Assembly (NCBI RefSeq): GCF_002197845.1
Contig: NZ_NIDE01000005.1
Location: 186,001-250,000, forward strand
Length of the DNA stretch: 64,000 nucleotides
Direction of reading: 5' to 3'
From: Fimbriiglobus ruber
Lineage (GTDB): Bacteria; Planctomycetota; Planctomycetia; Gemmatales; Gemmataceae
Part shown: piece after piece, positions 34,353 to 46,261 of the stretch
Numbering within the stretch: the stretch's first letter is position 1
Layout of the letters: every line of letters begins with the position of its first letter
Notes under the pieces: generated by a model
The model's database searches: none
Told to the model about the DNA's origin: nothing
Seen by the model: only the letters and a program-made list of their open reading frames with translations
Made by a program: the position numbers and the translations under genes

Positions 34353-37300
34353 TTACTTTCGCGGCCCGCTCACGTTATCGCCGGGGCCGCGCTCGGGCTG
34401 GATCTCGTCCGCGCGCTTCAGCGCGACCGCGGCTAGAGCCGGCTCGCCCGCGTTGGTTAAGATCGCGGCACTGTCCCGGTACGCCGTCGATAGGAACGGG
34501 CGGATGCCTTCGAGCCCCGGGGCTTTTTTCCAGACGTCCTCGACCCGCCGGACCGCGTCGTCGAGGCGGGTCCGCGCCTCCGGCCACTGTTTCCGGTCGG
34601 CCAAAACGCGGCCCAGCGACCGCTCCATCAAACCGAGTTCGAGCGTGTAAGCGGCCACGTCCGGGTATCGGCCGACGAGTTTTTCCTGGTCGGTCACGGC
34701 CTGCCGGCTCATCTGCTCGGCGTCTTCGAGTCGGTTCGCGACCCTAAGCTGGCCGGCTAGCTGATCGAGGTAGCGGTTGCGGGCGGCGACGTATTCGGGC
34801 ACGTTCGGGTATTGCGAGACCAGAGCGGCGGACAAGTCGATCGCCTGCCGCAACCAATCCATGACCCGCTGCCCGGTGCCGTCCGGGCGTCCGGTTGGCC
34901 CGCCCGGTGTACCAAGGGTTTCACAGAGATCGAAGCGATAATCCGGCACCCGCGGGTGCTCGGACACCAATCGCCATAGAAGCTTGACCGAGGCTTCGAG
35001 GTTCGCCTGTGGGGACATCCCTTGACCCGGCCGCGCGTGCGGGAGGTCTCGGTAGCACCGGGCGAGCAGGTGGCGGTATTCCGGGACGAGGGGGGATTCT
35101 TCGGTCAACTGTTCCAGGAGTTTGACCGCTTTCACGGCGGGGTGATCCGGCCGGTAGGCATACACTTTGGACTGCTTCGGGAGCGGTTCGAGTGCTTCTG
35201 GCTCTCGGCGCGAATCCGGTCCGGGTGGACCCTTCGGAGGGCCCCCCGGACCGTGCGGTCCGCCGGGTCCCCCGTGCGGACCGAAGTCTCCCCCCGGGCC
35301 GCGCGGCCCGCCGGGGCCACCGGGCGGGCCGAAGTCTCCCCCTGGACCGCCGGGGCCATGCGGCCCCCCGGGCGGGCCGAAACCTCCGCCGGGGCCGCCT
35401 GGAGGCGGACCGTGGTCAAATCCCCCGGGGCCGCCTGGGGGAGGCCGATCAAATCTCCCGGGACCGCCCGGAGGCGGGCCGCGATCGAATCCGCCCGGGC
35501 CACCTGGAGGAGGCGGTCCCGGGCCGAACCCGCCCGGACCGCCCGGGGGAGGGCCGCGATCAAATCCTCCCGGACCCCCCGGGTGGCCCGGGGGCGGGCC
35601 GCGATCGAACCCACCCGGGGGAGGGCCAAATCCCTTGTCATGCGGGTGTTTCCCGGGGCCGCCCGGAGGCGGGTGGTCGGGCGCGTCGTCGAAGTCGTCG
35701 GGGCGGGCGTGGGCTCCCGCGGTCTGCCCGCCGATGGTGGTCAACGACTTTCGCGGGATGAGGGCCAGGTACGAGCAAGCCAATTCGAACCGACATTCCG
35801 GTCGGCTGGCGAGAGAAGCGGGCAGGGTCGTCAGATCGCGGACCGCCTGCTCGTGCAATCGATCGGCCTCGTCGAGACGATTCAGCAGCCGGTAGACGCG
35901 CCCGAGTTCGTTCCGCACCCGGGCTAACCGGAGGGGTAGACTGTCGCCAACTTCGGCGGCCGTGCGGCCGTAGAGGTCGATGGCCGTCTGGTAGGCGGCG
36001 GCCGCCTCGACCGGGCGCCCGAGCCGCTGGCGGATGTCGCCGATCCGGTGGTTCGCTTCGGCCGCCCGGGCCTGAAGGCTCGGCAGCGTCGCACCCCGCG
36101 CGGCGATCTGCTCGTAGGTGAGGAGGAGGTTTTCGAGGAGCGGCACGGCTTCGGGCGGAAGCGTGGCGGGCGGGGTCGGGATCTCCACCCCTTGCTCGGA
36201 CACGGGCGCGGGCGCGACGACCAGGCGGGACGGGGCAAACTGGTCGAACGTTCGGTTCAGGGAATCGAGGGCGAGGGCGGACAGTTCCTCGACCTGCCCC
36301 CGCTGGGCCTTCTCCGCATCGAGGGCGTCTTGAAGATTGTTCTTGGCGGCCGTCACGTCCCGGTTGGCGGCCCGGGTCCGGGAATTCGCGACGGTGGAAA
36401 CGACGGTCGTCGCCACCATCAAGGAGACCGCGCAGGCCACGGCCCCGGCCAGCGCCGGATTCCGCCGGCACCACCGCACGCCCTGGGTGAGCGGGCCGGT
36501 GCGCTTGGCCAGGACTGGCCGGTTGTCCAGGAAGCGGCCGAGGTCCTGGGCCAGTTGCCCGGCCGACGAATACCGTTGGTCGGGGTCCGCCGCCGCGGCT
36601 TTCAGGACGACCGCCTCGAGGTCGACCGGCACGTCGGGGTTCAGGCGGCGCACGGACGACGGCAGCCCGTTGCCGATCAGATTAATCAAGTGCTGCGGGT
36701 TCGTGTCCGGGAACGCCGGCCGGTTCGTCAACAGCTCGTACAGCGTCACACCGAGGCTGTACACGTCGCCCCGGGCGTCGGACTGGCCGGTGAAGCGCTC
36801 GGGCGGCATGTACCGGAGCGTGCCCACCACGTCCCCGGACTGGGTCAGGTCGGCCTCCTCGATGATCTTGGCCACGCCGAAATCGGTCACCCAGACCATC
36901 CCCTGTTCGTCGAGTAACAGGTTCGACGGCTTGATGTCGCGGTGGAGGATGCCCCGGTCGTGGGCGTAAGCCAGAGCCTCGGCCGCCTGGGCGCCGATCC
37001 GGGCGATCTCCCGGCAAAACTCCTGCGGGGCGAGGTCGGTGAGCGAGGTCAGAAAGGCGGACGATTGCGGCGGCTGGTCAACGGGCGGGTCGCCGGCGCT
37101 GCCGTCGGCCGGCGTGTCGGCTCGCAGTCCCCCGGGGAAGGTCGTCCGGTCCAGTTCCGTGACTTTCGCCCGGACCAGTTGGTCCAGTCCGCAGCCGCGG
37201 ATCAGTTGCATGACGTAGAAACACTGGCCGTCCGCCTCGCCGACACCGAACACGGGCACGATGTTCGTATGGTGCAGCAGGGCCGCGGCCCGAGATTCCC

Positions 37301-37691
37301 GCTGGAACCGCGCCTTCAATCCGGTATTTGCCAGCAGATGTGCGGGCAACAATTTCAGTGCCACGGCCCGGCCGAGCGGCTCCTGAATCGCCTCGTACAC
37401 CACACCCATCCCGCCCCGGCCGAGTTCGCGGACGATGCGGAAATCGTCGAGCCGGGCCGGGGGTTGGTCCGCGCCGAGGCGCGGAGCGGGCACGTCTTCG
37501 TTGGCCGCCCAGCGGGGCTTCATGCGTTCGAGGGCCACGACGGCCGAAAGCATCTCGCGGACTTCGGTCGCCCGGCCCGGGAACCGGCGGACGTAGTCTT
37601 CGACCGACGGGCGTTCCCCTGCCCGCCACCGCCCGGCGAATTCCTCGGCCGCGGCGTCGAGGGGTTCGGTGTCGTCGCTCGGGTCGGCCAT
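34353..37691 (-). CDS. Ser/Thr protein kinase with Gly/Pro-rich insert in its C-terminal region
   Basis: A 1112-residue Hanks-type kinase. Residues 84-385 are the kinase domain: GRGGMGVVYE as the ATP loop, Lys 113 (AVALKLLP), HRDIKPSNLLLD with catalytic Asp 252, and DFG at 270-272. It has an insert of about 40 residues (180-220) before the alpha-E helix. One membrane segment follows at about 406-430 (PALAGAVACAVSLMVATTVV). The exported part has tetratricopeptide-like helices interrupted at about 677-830 by a repeat rich in GGFDRGPPPGGPG. It is encoded 17 bp after an ECF sigma factor gene, a common planctomycete pairing in which the kinase controls the sigma factor. The ATG at 37691 was chosen; the longer open frame upstream covers the sigma gene. 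Confidence 0.93.
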   Translation of the reverse strand: MADPSDDTEPLDAAAEEFAGRWRAGERPSVEDYVRRFPGRATEVREMLSAVVALERMKPRWAANEDVPAPRLGADQPPARLDDFRIVRELGRGGMGVVYEAIQEPLGRAVALKLLPAHLLANTGLKARFQRESRAAALLHHTNIVPVFGVGEADGQCFYVMQLIRGCGLDQLVRAKVTELDRTTFPGGLRADTPADGSAGDPPVDQPPQSSAFLTSLTDLAPQEFCREIARIGAQAAEALAYAHDRGILHRDIKPSNLLLDEQGMVWVTDFGVAKIIEEADLTQSGDVVGTLRYMPPERFTGQSDARGDVYSLGVTLYELLTNRPAFPDTNPQHLINLIGNGLPSSVRRLNPDVPVDLEAVVLKAAAADPDQRYSSAGQLAQDLGRFLDNRPVLAKRTGPLTQGVRWCRRNPALAGAVACAVSLMVATTVVSTVANSRTRAANRDVTAAKNNLQDALDAEKAQRGQVEELSALALDSLNRTFDQFAPSRLVVAPAPVSEQGVEIPTPPATLPPEAVPLLENLLLTYEQIAARGATLPSLQARAAEANHRIGDIRQRLGRPVEAAAAYQTAIDLYGRTAAEVGDSLPLRLARVRNELGRVYRLLNRLDEADRLHEQAVRDLTTLPASLASRPECRFELACSYLALIPRKSLTTIGGQTAGAHARPDDFDDAPDHPPPGGPGKHPHDKGFGPPPGGFDRGPPPGHPGGPGGFDRGPPPGGPGGFGPGPPPPGGPGGFDRGPPPGGPGRFDRPPPGGPGGFDHGPPPGGPGGGFGPPGGPHGPGGPGGDFGPPGGPGGPRGPGGDFGPHGGPGGPHGPGGPPKGPPGPDSRREPEALEPLPKQSKVYAYRPDHPAVKAVKLLEQLTEESPLVPEYRHLLARCYRDLPHARPGQGMSPQANLEASVKLLWRLVSEHPRVPDYRFDLCETLGTPGGPTGRPDGTGQRVMDWLRQAIDLSAALVSQYPNVPEYVAARNRYLDQLAGQLRVANRLEDAEQMSRQAVTDQEKLVGRYPDVAAYTLELGLMERSLGRVLADRKQWPEARTRLDDAVRRVEDVWKKAPGLEGIRPFLSTAYRDSAAILTNAGEPALAAVALKRADEIQPERGPGDNVSGPRK

Positions 37692-37708
37692 CGGAAGGCT
37701 CGAATGGG

Positions 37709-38332
37709 TTAGAGCGTAACGGAGCCGCCGGAGAGGATTTCGCGGAGCCGCTTCAAGGCCCGGATGTACCGCTTGCTGGCCGCGTCCTTGCTGAGTTGCA
37801 AGATCGCGGCCGTTTCGTTGTTCCCGAGTTCCTCGAAATGGCGCAGGGCCAGAACCTCGCGGTCGAGGGGGTCCATCGCGTCCAGTGCCGTCCGGAGCCG
37901 GTCCTGGAGTTCGTTGCGGATCGCGGCCTGGCTGGGCGACGTCATGGTCCCGACGAACTGCCCGGCCATCGAGTCGGCGGACGCGAACCCGGAGGGCGGT
38001 TGTGCAGACACCTCGTTGCGGGCGTCCCGCATTTTCGACCCGAGGTGCGCCCGCTGGACGATCTGGAGCCGTTGAACCGTCAAAAAGCGTACCCAAACGT
38101 AGAACGAGGCCGTCGGATCGGCGAGGTATTCGTCGACCCGGCCGGCCACGTCGAGGTAAGCTTCCTGGAGTACGTCGTCCACCGAGATGCGGCCCGCGAT
38201 CCGGCGGTCCAGCCGGACGCTGAGCATCCGCCACAGCCGCTCGCGGTACAGCTCGAACAATTCCCCGGTCGCGGCCGAATCGCCCGCCCGTATGCGGTCG
38301 AGAAGTGCCGCAGTCTGATCGGTCGAACTCAT
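37709..38332 (-). CDS. ECF-type RNA polymerase sigma factor
   Basis: A 207-residue sigma factor with region 2 (GELFELYRERLWRMLSVRLD, then GRISVDDVLQEAYLDVAGRV) and region 4 (MDPLDREVLALRHFEELGNN, then ETAAILQLSKDAASKRYIRA). It is of the planctomycete type that pairs with Ser/Thr kinases rather than with a classical anti-sigma factor. No anti-sigma gene is adjacent; the kinase gene starts 17 bp downstream and is probably cotranscribed. Its target promoters are unknown. The upstream divergent spacer contains three hairpins. Confidence 0.93.
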   Translation of the reverse strand: MSSTDQTAALLDRIRAGDSAATGELFELYRERLWRMLSVRLDRRIAGRISVDDVLQEAYLDVAGRVDEYLADPTASFYVWVRFLTVQRLQIVQRAHLGSKMRDARNEVSAQPPSGFASADSMAGQFVGTMTSPSQAAIRNELQDRLRTALDAMDPLDREVLALRHFEELGNNETAAILQLSKDAASKRYIRALKRLREILSGGSVTL

Positions 38333-38750
38333 CGTGCGCCCCCAGGCGGCCGATCCGGAGCAGCCCCCATTTTATCCGTCGGTCGAACGGCCCACGCATT
38401 GAAGCGGTAATTTTTTTCTGACGTCTTTGCTTGCTCGTCGGTCAACCTGCGGCGCGCATCTTCCCGGCGGGAAATGGCCCCGACCGTGCTTTCACAAATA
38501 TTTCCCACAATTCCAGTCCACACACGGCCCCTCCGCGCAGTAAACCCTTCAAGCACGGTCGAACGCGGAAAACGAGTGCGAGCAAAACCGAAACCACAAC
38601 CAGCCCTCCGCGACAAAACGTGGGGCCGGAATTACGATTGTCCGGTGAAAACTGAGATGGCATCGAAACACTCGATTCGCGACATATCAGCCCGCCCGGG
38701 ATCGACGGTTAGGCCTCCCGCATAAAGTGAATGATCCACCTGCAAATTAA

Positions 38751-38893
38751 AAAGTCGTAGCCGCGTTTTCATTATCTGCGGCTACGACTTTGGAAATTTG
38801 CGGCCGCCGTCGGGCTCGCCCACCCGACGGCGGCCGCGTCGTCTCACTTTGGAATTTGCGGTCGCCAGCGGTTCGCCCACCCGCTGGCGACCG
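38751..38893. other. Cluster of three covarying hairpins, possible structured RNA or repeat
   Basis: Three perfect hairpins follow one another: 38751-38764/38778-38791 (AAAGTCGTAGCCGC stem), 38800-38814/38823-38837 (GCGGCCGCCGTCGGG stem) and 38859-38871/38881-38893 (CGGTCGCCAGCGG stem). The second and third share flanks (TTTGGAA, TTTGCGG) and the loop core TCGCCCA, while their stems differ on both sides so that pairing is kept. A T7 run at 38927-38933 (after CTCTTG) could end a rightward transcript. They lie in the 860-bp spacer 38333-39192 between divergent genes; nothing else is recognisable there. Confidence 0.6.
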
Positions 38894-39192
38894 TACCCAA
38901 ACCTGCCCGCCCGACGCCCGCTCTTGTTTTTTTAAGTTAAGTGTTCGTCGACCCACTCGCACTTCGATCTTGTCATCGTAACCGGCTTATCCGACGGCGT
39001 GAGTCGGAAACCCGTACATCCGCCTTCAATTCCGCAAATCGTTCCCATCGGCTCGACACGCTACCCCGTTTCGACGCGGGCCGTTCTTCGTAAAACTCTA
39101 CGTCACAAGGCTCGCGTAACTGGTAGCGGACGGTCCGTCCGTGGCCGGGTGTCGCGAAGCCGTGCGATCCCGCGGCGTCAGGAGCTGACCGC

Positions 39193-40257
39193 ATGTTGAC
39201 GACCGAATCGATCGACCAAATTCTCACCAGCATTCCGGCCCGCACCATCGGGCTCGTCGGCGACCTCTTCCTCGACCGCTACCTCGACATCGACGCGGCC
39301 CGCAACGAGCCGTCGGTCGAAACGGGCCTGATCGCGTATCAAGTGACCCGCGTGCGGTCGTACCCCGGCGCGCTCGGGACCGTGATGAACAACCTCGCCG
39401 CGCTCGGCGTCGGCCGCATCTGCCCGATCGCGGTCATCGGCGACGACGGCGAAGGGTACGAATTACGCCAGGCACTGAGCCGGATGCCGGCGCTGGACCA
39501 GGCGGGCCTCGTCTCTGCTCCCGACCGGCGGACGCCGACGTACACCAAGCCCATGTTGGAAGAAGCCGGCCGTCCGCCCCGCGAGTTGAGCCGACTCGAC
39601 ATCAAAAACCGCACGCCGACCCCGGCGGCGCTGGAAACCGCCGTCATCGACCATATCGAACGCGCGTGGTCCCAGTTCGACGCGCTAATCGTGCTAGATC
39701 AAGTCAGTGAAGTCGATTGCGGCGTCGTCACCCGGCGGGTGCGGGAGCGGATCGCCGAGCTGGCTGCCCGCGACCCCAACAAGTTCGTGCTTGCGGACAG
39801 CCGCGAGCAGATCGGGAAGTTTCGTAACGTGTGCGTGAAGCCGAACGCCGACGAGTGCAAGAAAGCCGTCTCGCACCCCGACACGCCGGACCAGGACGAA
39901 GAAGGGCTCTTCACCGCCCGGTGCCTCGAACTCGTGCGCACGGGGGCCGTCCGGGCCGTCTTCGGAACATCCGGCGAGCGCGGCATTTACCTCGCGCGCA
40001 CGACCGCACCGGACGGCGTCGAGGGACGCTTCGTCCCCGCGTACCCGGTCTCGGGGCCGATCGACATTTGCGGGGCCGGGGACAGCTGTAGCGCCGGGAT
40101 TTCATGTGCGATGGTGGCGGGGCAAACTTACCACGACGCGGCCGCATTCGGGAATCTGGTGGCGTCGATCACGGTCCAACAAATCGGGACGACCGGCACC
40201 GCCTCGCCCGCCCAAGTGCGGCAGCGCTGGATCGACGTGGGGAAGTTCTGTAGTTGA
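39193..40257 (+). CDS. PfkB-family carbohydrate kinase, HldE/RfaE-like
   Basis: A 354-residue ribokinase-fold enzyme. The N-terminus (IGLVGDLFLDRYLDID) and SYPGALGTVMNNLAALGV match the substrate-binding part of the ADP-heptose-type kinases; the C-terminal anion-hole motif is GPIDICGAGDSCSAGIS, with Asp in GAGDS as the catalytic base. It should phosphorylate a sugar or sugar phosphate with ATP. Only the kinase half of HldE is present, with no nucleotidyltransferase domain or heptose genes nearby, so the substrate is unsure. The ATG at 39193 follows CAGGAGCTGACCGC, a good ribosome binding site. Confidence 0.88.
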   Translation: MLTTESIDQILTSIPARTIGLVGDLFLDRYLDIDAARNEPSVETGLIAYQVTRVRSYPGALGTVMNNLAALGVGRICPIAVIGDDGEGYELRQALSRMPALDQAGLVSAPDRRTPTYTKPMLEEAGRPPRELSRLDIKNRTPTPAALETAVIDHIERAWSQFDALIVLDQVSEVDCGVVTRRVRERIAELAARDPNKFVLADSREQIGKFRNVCVKPNADECKKAVSHPDTPDQDEEGLFTARCLELVRTGAVRAVFGTSGERGIYLARTTAPDGVEGRFVPAYPVSGPIDICGAGDSCSAGISCAMVAGQTYHDAAAFGNLVASITVQQIGTTGTASPAQVRQRWIDVGKFCS

Positions 40258-40306
40258 AATGTTCGACCGGGCAGAGACGGTAGTCGAATTGGGAGACGCT
40301 CGCTCT

Positions 40307-40358
40307 GCGCTCGGCGCGGGTCTCCGACCCCGCCGTTCGATCCGACCGCAGGTCTCCT
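40307..40358. repeat. Solo arm of the GGGTCTCCGACCCCGCC palindromic repeat family
   Basis: GCGCTCGGCGCGGGTCTCCG followed by ACCCCGCCGTTCGATCCGAC and CGCAGGTCTCCT matches the left arms at 43081-43130 and 45891-45946. A decayed opposite arm may be GCGCCGAGCGCGG near 40405-40420. The gap 40258-40560 holds only this repeat. Confidence 0.65.
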
Positions 40359-40560
40359 CTTCGGACACCCCCCGCACGGGACGCCGACCGAATGTGGGGG
40401 ACGCGCCGAGCGCGGAATTGGTCGAGTCGATGTCCTTGTGAAGTCGCGCGCGACAAATGACGTGATCGAAGTGGTTCCGTGCCGAAAGCTAGCAGCTGAT
40501 CCGCGGGGCAAAGATCGCAGACGGTCCGCCCCGCGCGGACCGTCCGGCGTTCGGCTACCG

Positions 40561-41274
40561 TTAGACTTCGATCGGCAGGGCGTTCCGCATCATCCGCGGC
40601 ACCTGGATGGGGAGCGGCGTGTTGACGTGCTGGAGGGATTCGTCGTCCCGGGCGCGGAGTTCTTCTTCTTCGTCCGTCAGAACGTCCTTCAGCGCGGCGA
40701 TGACTTCGGCGTCGTCCGGGGCGATCTTGGTCAGCAGCGTGGCGCACCGACCACGCAGGTCGGCGTCGTCGGTCCGGACGCTGTTGAGGAGGGCCGGAAT
40801 CGCCGCCCGCCCGATCCGCTTGATCGCCACCGAGACCACCACCCGCATCCGCGTTTCCGGGTCGGCTAGGAGCGTGATCAGCGCGGTCGTCGACTGGTGG
40901 GCGGCCGGCCCGAGTCGGCCCAGCGCCCCGGCCGAGTCGCGGCGGACGCTCTGGTCCGGGTCGCGCAGGCCGTTCATCAGCATGAGCATGGCGGCCCCGG
41001 CGGCCGGCCCCTGGTCGCCGAGCGCCCTGGCTGCCCGCCGGCGGACCCGTGGGGCCTCGTCGGTCAGGGCGATCATCAGGGCGTGGACCCGTTTCGCGAC
41101 GGGGACTGGCAGGTCAGCCAGTGCGACCACCGCCAGCTCCCGCACTTGCGGGTTGTCATGGTCGAGGGCGTCAGTCAGCACTTTCAAGGCGAGCGTGGTC
41201 TGGGAGTCGTTCAGGCCGTGCATCAGAACGGTAAACACAAGCTTGTGCATGAGTTGAGGCGAAAGCTGTTCCAT
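40561..41274 (-). CDS. HEAT-repeat protein
   Basis: A 237-residue soluble protein made of about five HEAT-like helical repeats, for example DNPQVRELAVVALADLP, EAPRVRRRAARALGDQGP and PDQSVRRDSAGALGRLGPAA. It has no signal peptide, membrane segment or catalytic motif. HEAT repeats are protein-interaction scaffolds. The ATG at 41274 was preferred to the upstream GTG because the helical repeats start there; AAGG lies 14 bases before it. It has no operon partners. The C-terminal tail (ARDDESLQHVNTPLPIQVPR) is unstructured-looking. Confidence 0.8.
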   Translation of the reverse strand: MEQLSPQLMHKLVFTVLMHGLNDSQTTLALKVLTDALDHDNPQVRELAVVALADLPVPVAKRVHALMIALTDEAPRVRRRAARALGDQGPAAGAAMLMLMNGLRDPDQSVRRDSAGALGRLGPAAHQSTTALITLLADPETRMRVVVSVAIKRIGRAAIPALLNSVRTDDADLRGRCATLLTKIAPDDAEVIAALKDVLTDEEEELRARDDESLQHVNTPLPIQVPRMMRNALPIEV

Positions 41275-41691
41275 TGCTGTCGAGCCTTGAAGACGTTGAG
41301 CGTGGGGAATACGGGGCGGCCGGCGTCGGATAATTGGGGGGTGCGTTACGGCCACTTCGAACTTAGGTCACGGACCGTGCGAGTCGGGTGAAATTTGCGG
41401 AATTTACCGATTGCGCGGCAGAATTTCGTAATACCTCCGATCCCCCCGCGGTTTTCATCCCACGGACGAGGAACCCGGCGCCAATTTCCGTCAACGTGAG
41501 AACGTCTTGCTCTCGCCGGGGCAAAACGTTCCCCATGGGCGCGACGTGCGGACCGCGGCTCCCGCAACGGGCAGAAGATTTTCTCCCCGCGATTGTGGAT
41601 CGCGTCGCGGTCGGATATCTCTGTAAGTCGGGGGGTAAGTGGTTCGGACCGTCGGCATTAACCGGCGGTCGGCCCGCCCGGAGGCGATCCT

Positions 41692-42909
41692 GTGACCGAG
41701 CCGGTTCCGTGCCCATCGTGCCAGTCTCTGCTGCGGCTCCCGCCGGGGGCGGCGACGGTTCGTTGCCCGAACTGCAAGACCGTATTGGCGGTCGAAGTCT
41801 CGCCGCCCGCCGAACCCACTCCCGCCGCGCCGGCCGCGCCCCCGCTGCCGTTCGGCCGCCCCGCGCCGGCCGCCCCGCCGCTCCCGTTCGGCGCCCCGAC
41901 CAAAGCTGCCCCCGCGCGGGCCGCCCCCGCCCGCCCGAAGCGGCCCGCCGTCCGGGCGAAGATCGCGGCCGACGACCCCTACGAATCGCCGCCGACGGCC
42001 TCGGTCGAGCCGGGCGCGGAGGAGAAGCGCCGCGAAGTCCTGCGACAACTGGCCGAGTACCAGGAAGAAAAAGCGATCGAGGAAGAGGAGTATGAACACC
42101 TCGCCGGGCTCTGCGCGCACGCCCGGACCGGCCTCCAACTACTCGCTCTCGGGGCCCTCGCGGCGTGCGTGGTCGCCGTCGTGACGATGTTCTTCTTTAT
42201 CGGCTCGTTGTTGGGCCTGCCGTTGTTCCCGCTGCTGTTCCTGGCCGGCGGGTTCCTCGTGCTTCACTGGCTGCTGACGGCCGGCGGGTTCGGGTTCTGT
42301 TGCGCCGGCCTGCCCGACATGCGCCCGACGGCGGTCTTCGGCATAGCGTTCACCGCCGGGCACGCCGTCTTCAACCTGGCGTGTACGATGCTCGCGATCG
42401 GGATCGTGGTCCTCGCCGACTTCGAGGTCCGGGCCGAAGGGGTCGCCCTCGGGGGTTTGCTCCTGAGCAACTCGGTCAGCAACATGACCGTGGCGGCCGA
42501 CGTCCCGTTGTACCTCGTGTTCGGGTTCCCGACCCGGTCGTCGATGCTCGTCCTGATCCTGATCGCGGCCGCGTTCGAGTTCGCCAAACTGTCCTCCATC
42601 GGCCTCCTGACGAACCAGTACGCGACGGCCGGGAAGGACCAGCGCCTGGCCCACGACGGGATGCGGTTCGTGTACCGGATCTTTTGGCTCGTTTTGGCCG
42701 CACCCATTCTGAAAGTGACGGTTTACGTGATGATCGGGGTTCTGTTCCCGATCGGGTACCTGATGCTCGCGTTTATCTCGCTCACGGTCGGGTTTTACGC
42801 CTGGTGGGCGTTCACCTGGTTCGCCCAATTCCAGGTCTTGAACGACACCCGCGAAATCGTCGTCGCCACCCGGGTAGCCGACAAACGCGCCCGCTTGGAC
42901 GTGGTTTAA
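41692..42909 (+). CDS. Zinc-ribbon multi-pass membrane protein
   Basis: A 405-residue protein. Cys 7, 10, 25 and 28 (VPCPSCQSLL and VRCPNCKTVL) form an N-terminal zinc ribbon, a common planctomycete module. A Pro/Ala-rich linker (to about 120) and a short acidic helix (EEKAIEEEEYEHLAGL) follow, and then about eight hydrophobic segments up to the C-terminus. The GTG start has GGAGG 7 bases upstream. Function is unknown; no transporter signature is evident. It is monocistronic, followed by a palindromic repeat element. Confidence 0.8.
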   Translation: MTEPVPCPSCQSLLRLPPGAATVRCPNCKTVLAVEVSPPAEPTPAAPAAPPLPFGRPAPAAPPLPFGAPTKAAPARAAPARPKRPAVRAKIAADDPYESPPTASVEPGAEEKRREVLRQLAEYQEEKAIEEEEYEHLAGLCAHARTGLQLLALGALAACVVAVVTMFFFIGSLLGLPLFPLLFLAGGFLVLHWLLTAGGFGFCCAGLPDMRPTAVFGIAFTAGHAVFNLACTMLAIGIVVLADFEVRAEGVALGGLLLSNSVSNMTVAADVPLYLVFGFPTRSSMLVLILIAAAFEFAKLSSIGLLTNQYATAGKDQRLAHDGMRFVYRIFWLVLAAPILKVTVYVMIGVLFPIGYLMLAFISLTVGFYAWWAFTWFAQFQVLNDTREIVVATRVADKRARLDVV

Positions 42910-42918
42910 ATCCTTTTG

Positions 42919-45517
<2,599 letters not shown>

Positions 45518-45752
45518 GGACCGTTCGACGGATCACATCCCGATTCAGGAAGCGAAAGACCTGTCGGGAATGTTCTTCGGCCCCGCTTCTCGGGAACGAA
45601 TCTCTCGGTCGATCCTCTCGCGCAGCCGCGCAAAAACCGGCGCCGGCCCCTGCGTGCAAGTCGATACCCGTCTACGGAACGCGGTCCACGGAGCCGACCA
45701 TTTTCCGTGCAGGGATGTCCTGGTCCGTCTACTGTCAGAAAACACGTCGCAA

Positions 45753-45857
45753 GGCGCAAAAAGCGCAGAAATTCCCCTCGGGCCCAGATTCGTGGGCCCG
45801 GCGATCCCCTCGGCGTCACGATGGGCGGTCGGCCCATCGGTGTCCGAGGTTAGTCTG
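45753..45857. repeat. Dispersed intergenic repeat, copy 2 (inverted)
   Basis: GGCGCAAAAAGCGCAGAAA at 45753-45771 and CCGAGGTTAGTCTG at 45844-45857 are the inverted counterparts of blocks at 6789-6812 and 6702-6715. It lies in the ligA-csrA spacer (45518-46261), which contains no gene. Confidence 0.55.
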
Positions 45858-45890
45858 AGGTCGCAGGACGGAGCGGTCCCGACGCGCGCT

Positions 45891-46055
45891 ACCGGCGCTC
45901 GGCGCGGGTCTCCGACCCCGCCGTTCGGCCCGACCGCAGGTCTCCCTCGGCCGCGCGCCGCACGGGAACACCGACCGGATGGGCACGTGCTTGTGGGACG
46001 GGAGACCTCCGGTCGGGCCGAACGGCGGGGTCGGAGACCCGCGCCGAGCGCCGGT
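45891..46055. repeat. 56-bp inverted repeat of the GGGTCTCCGACCCCGCC family
   Basis: Arms 45891-45946 and 46000-46055 pair at 55 of 56 positions around a 53-bp centre. The same arm sequence forms the inner part of the element at 42919-43398 and the solo arm at 40307-40358. CCACCTCATGAGCC further right (about 46117-46131) matches the middle repeat of that larger element. Confidence 0.8.
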
Positions 46056-46209
46056 GCGAGGGGCCGAACGGCGACCGCGCCGAGCGCCGGTGCGAAGGGA
46101 TGGTTACGCCCTACCACCTCATGAGCCGAAATGTCCACAATGTCGCCGTCTGGGCGAACCGACGACTCACTCACGGCCCGGTTCGCTCAAGTCTTGTGGC
46201 ATAAACGAC

Positions 46210-46237
46210 GCGGCGAGCGCCCGAAGGCACTCGCCGC
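46210..46237 (-). terminator. Possible terminator after csrA
   Basis: An 8-bp stem (GCGGCGAG with CTCGCCGC) and 12-base loop lie 25 bp beyond the csrA stop. It has no T-tract and the signal is weak. Confidence 0.3.
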
Positions 46238-46261
46238 TGGTGTTACGACTCGGGTGCGTTC

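Noticed and set aside
35167-35895. Collagen-like Gly/Pro-rich open frame on the plus strand
   Set aside because: It mirrors the Gly/Pro-rich repeat of the Ser/Thr kinase on the other strand, where it lies inside a gene with clear kinase motifs.
38751-38893. CRISPR-like array
   Set aside because: The repeats are three hairpins with different stems and no regular spacers; no cas genes are present in the window.
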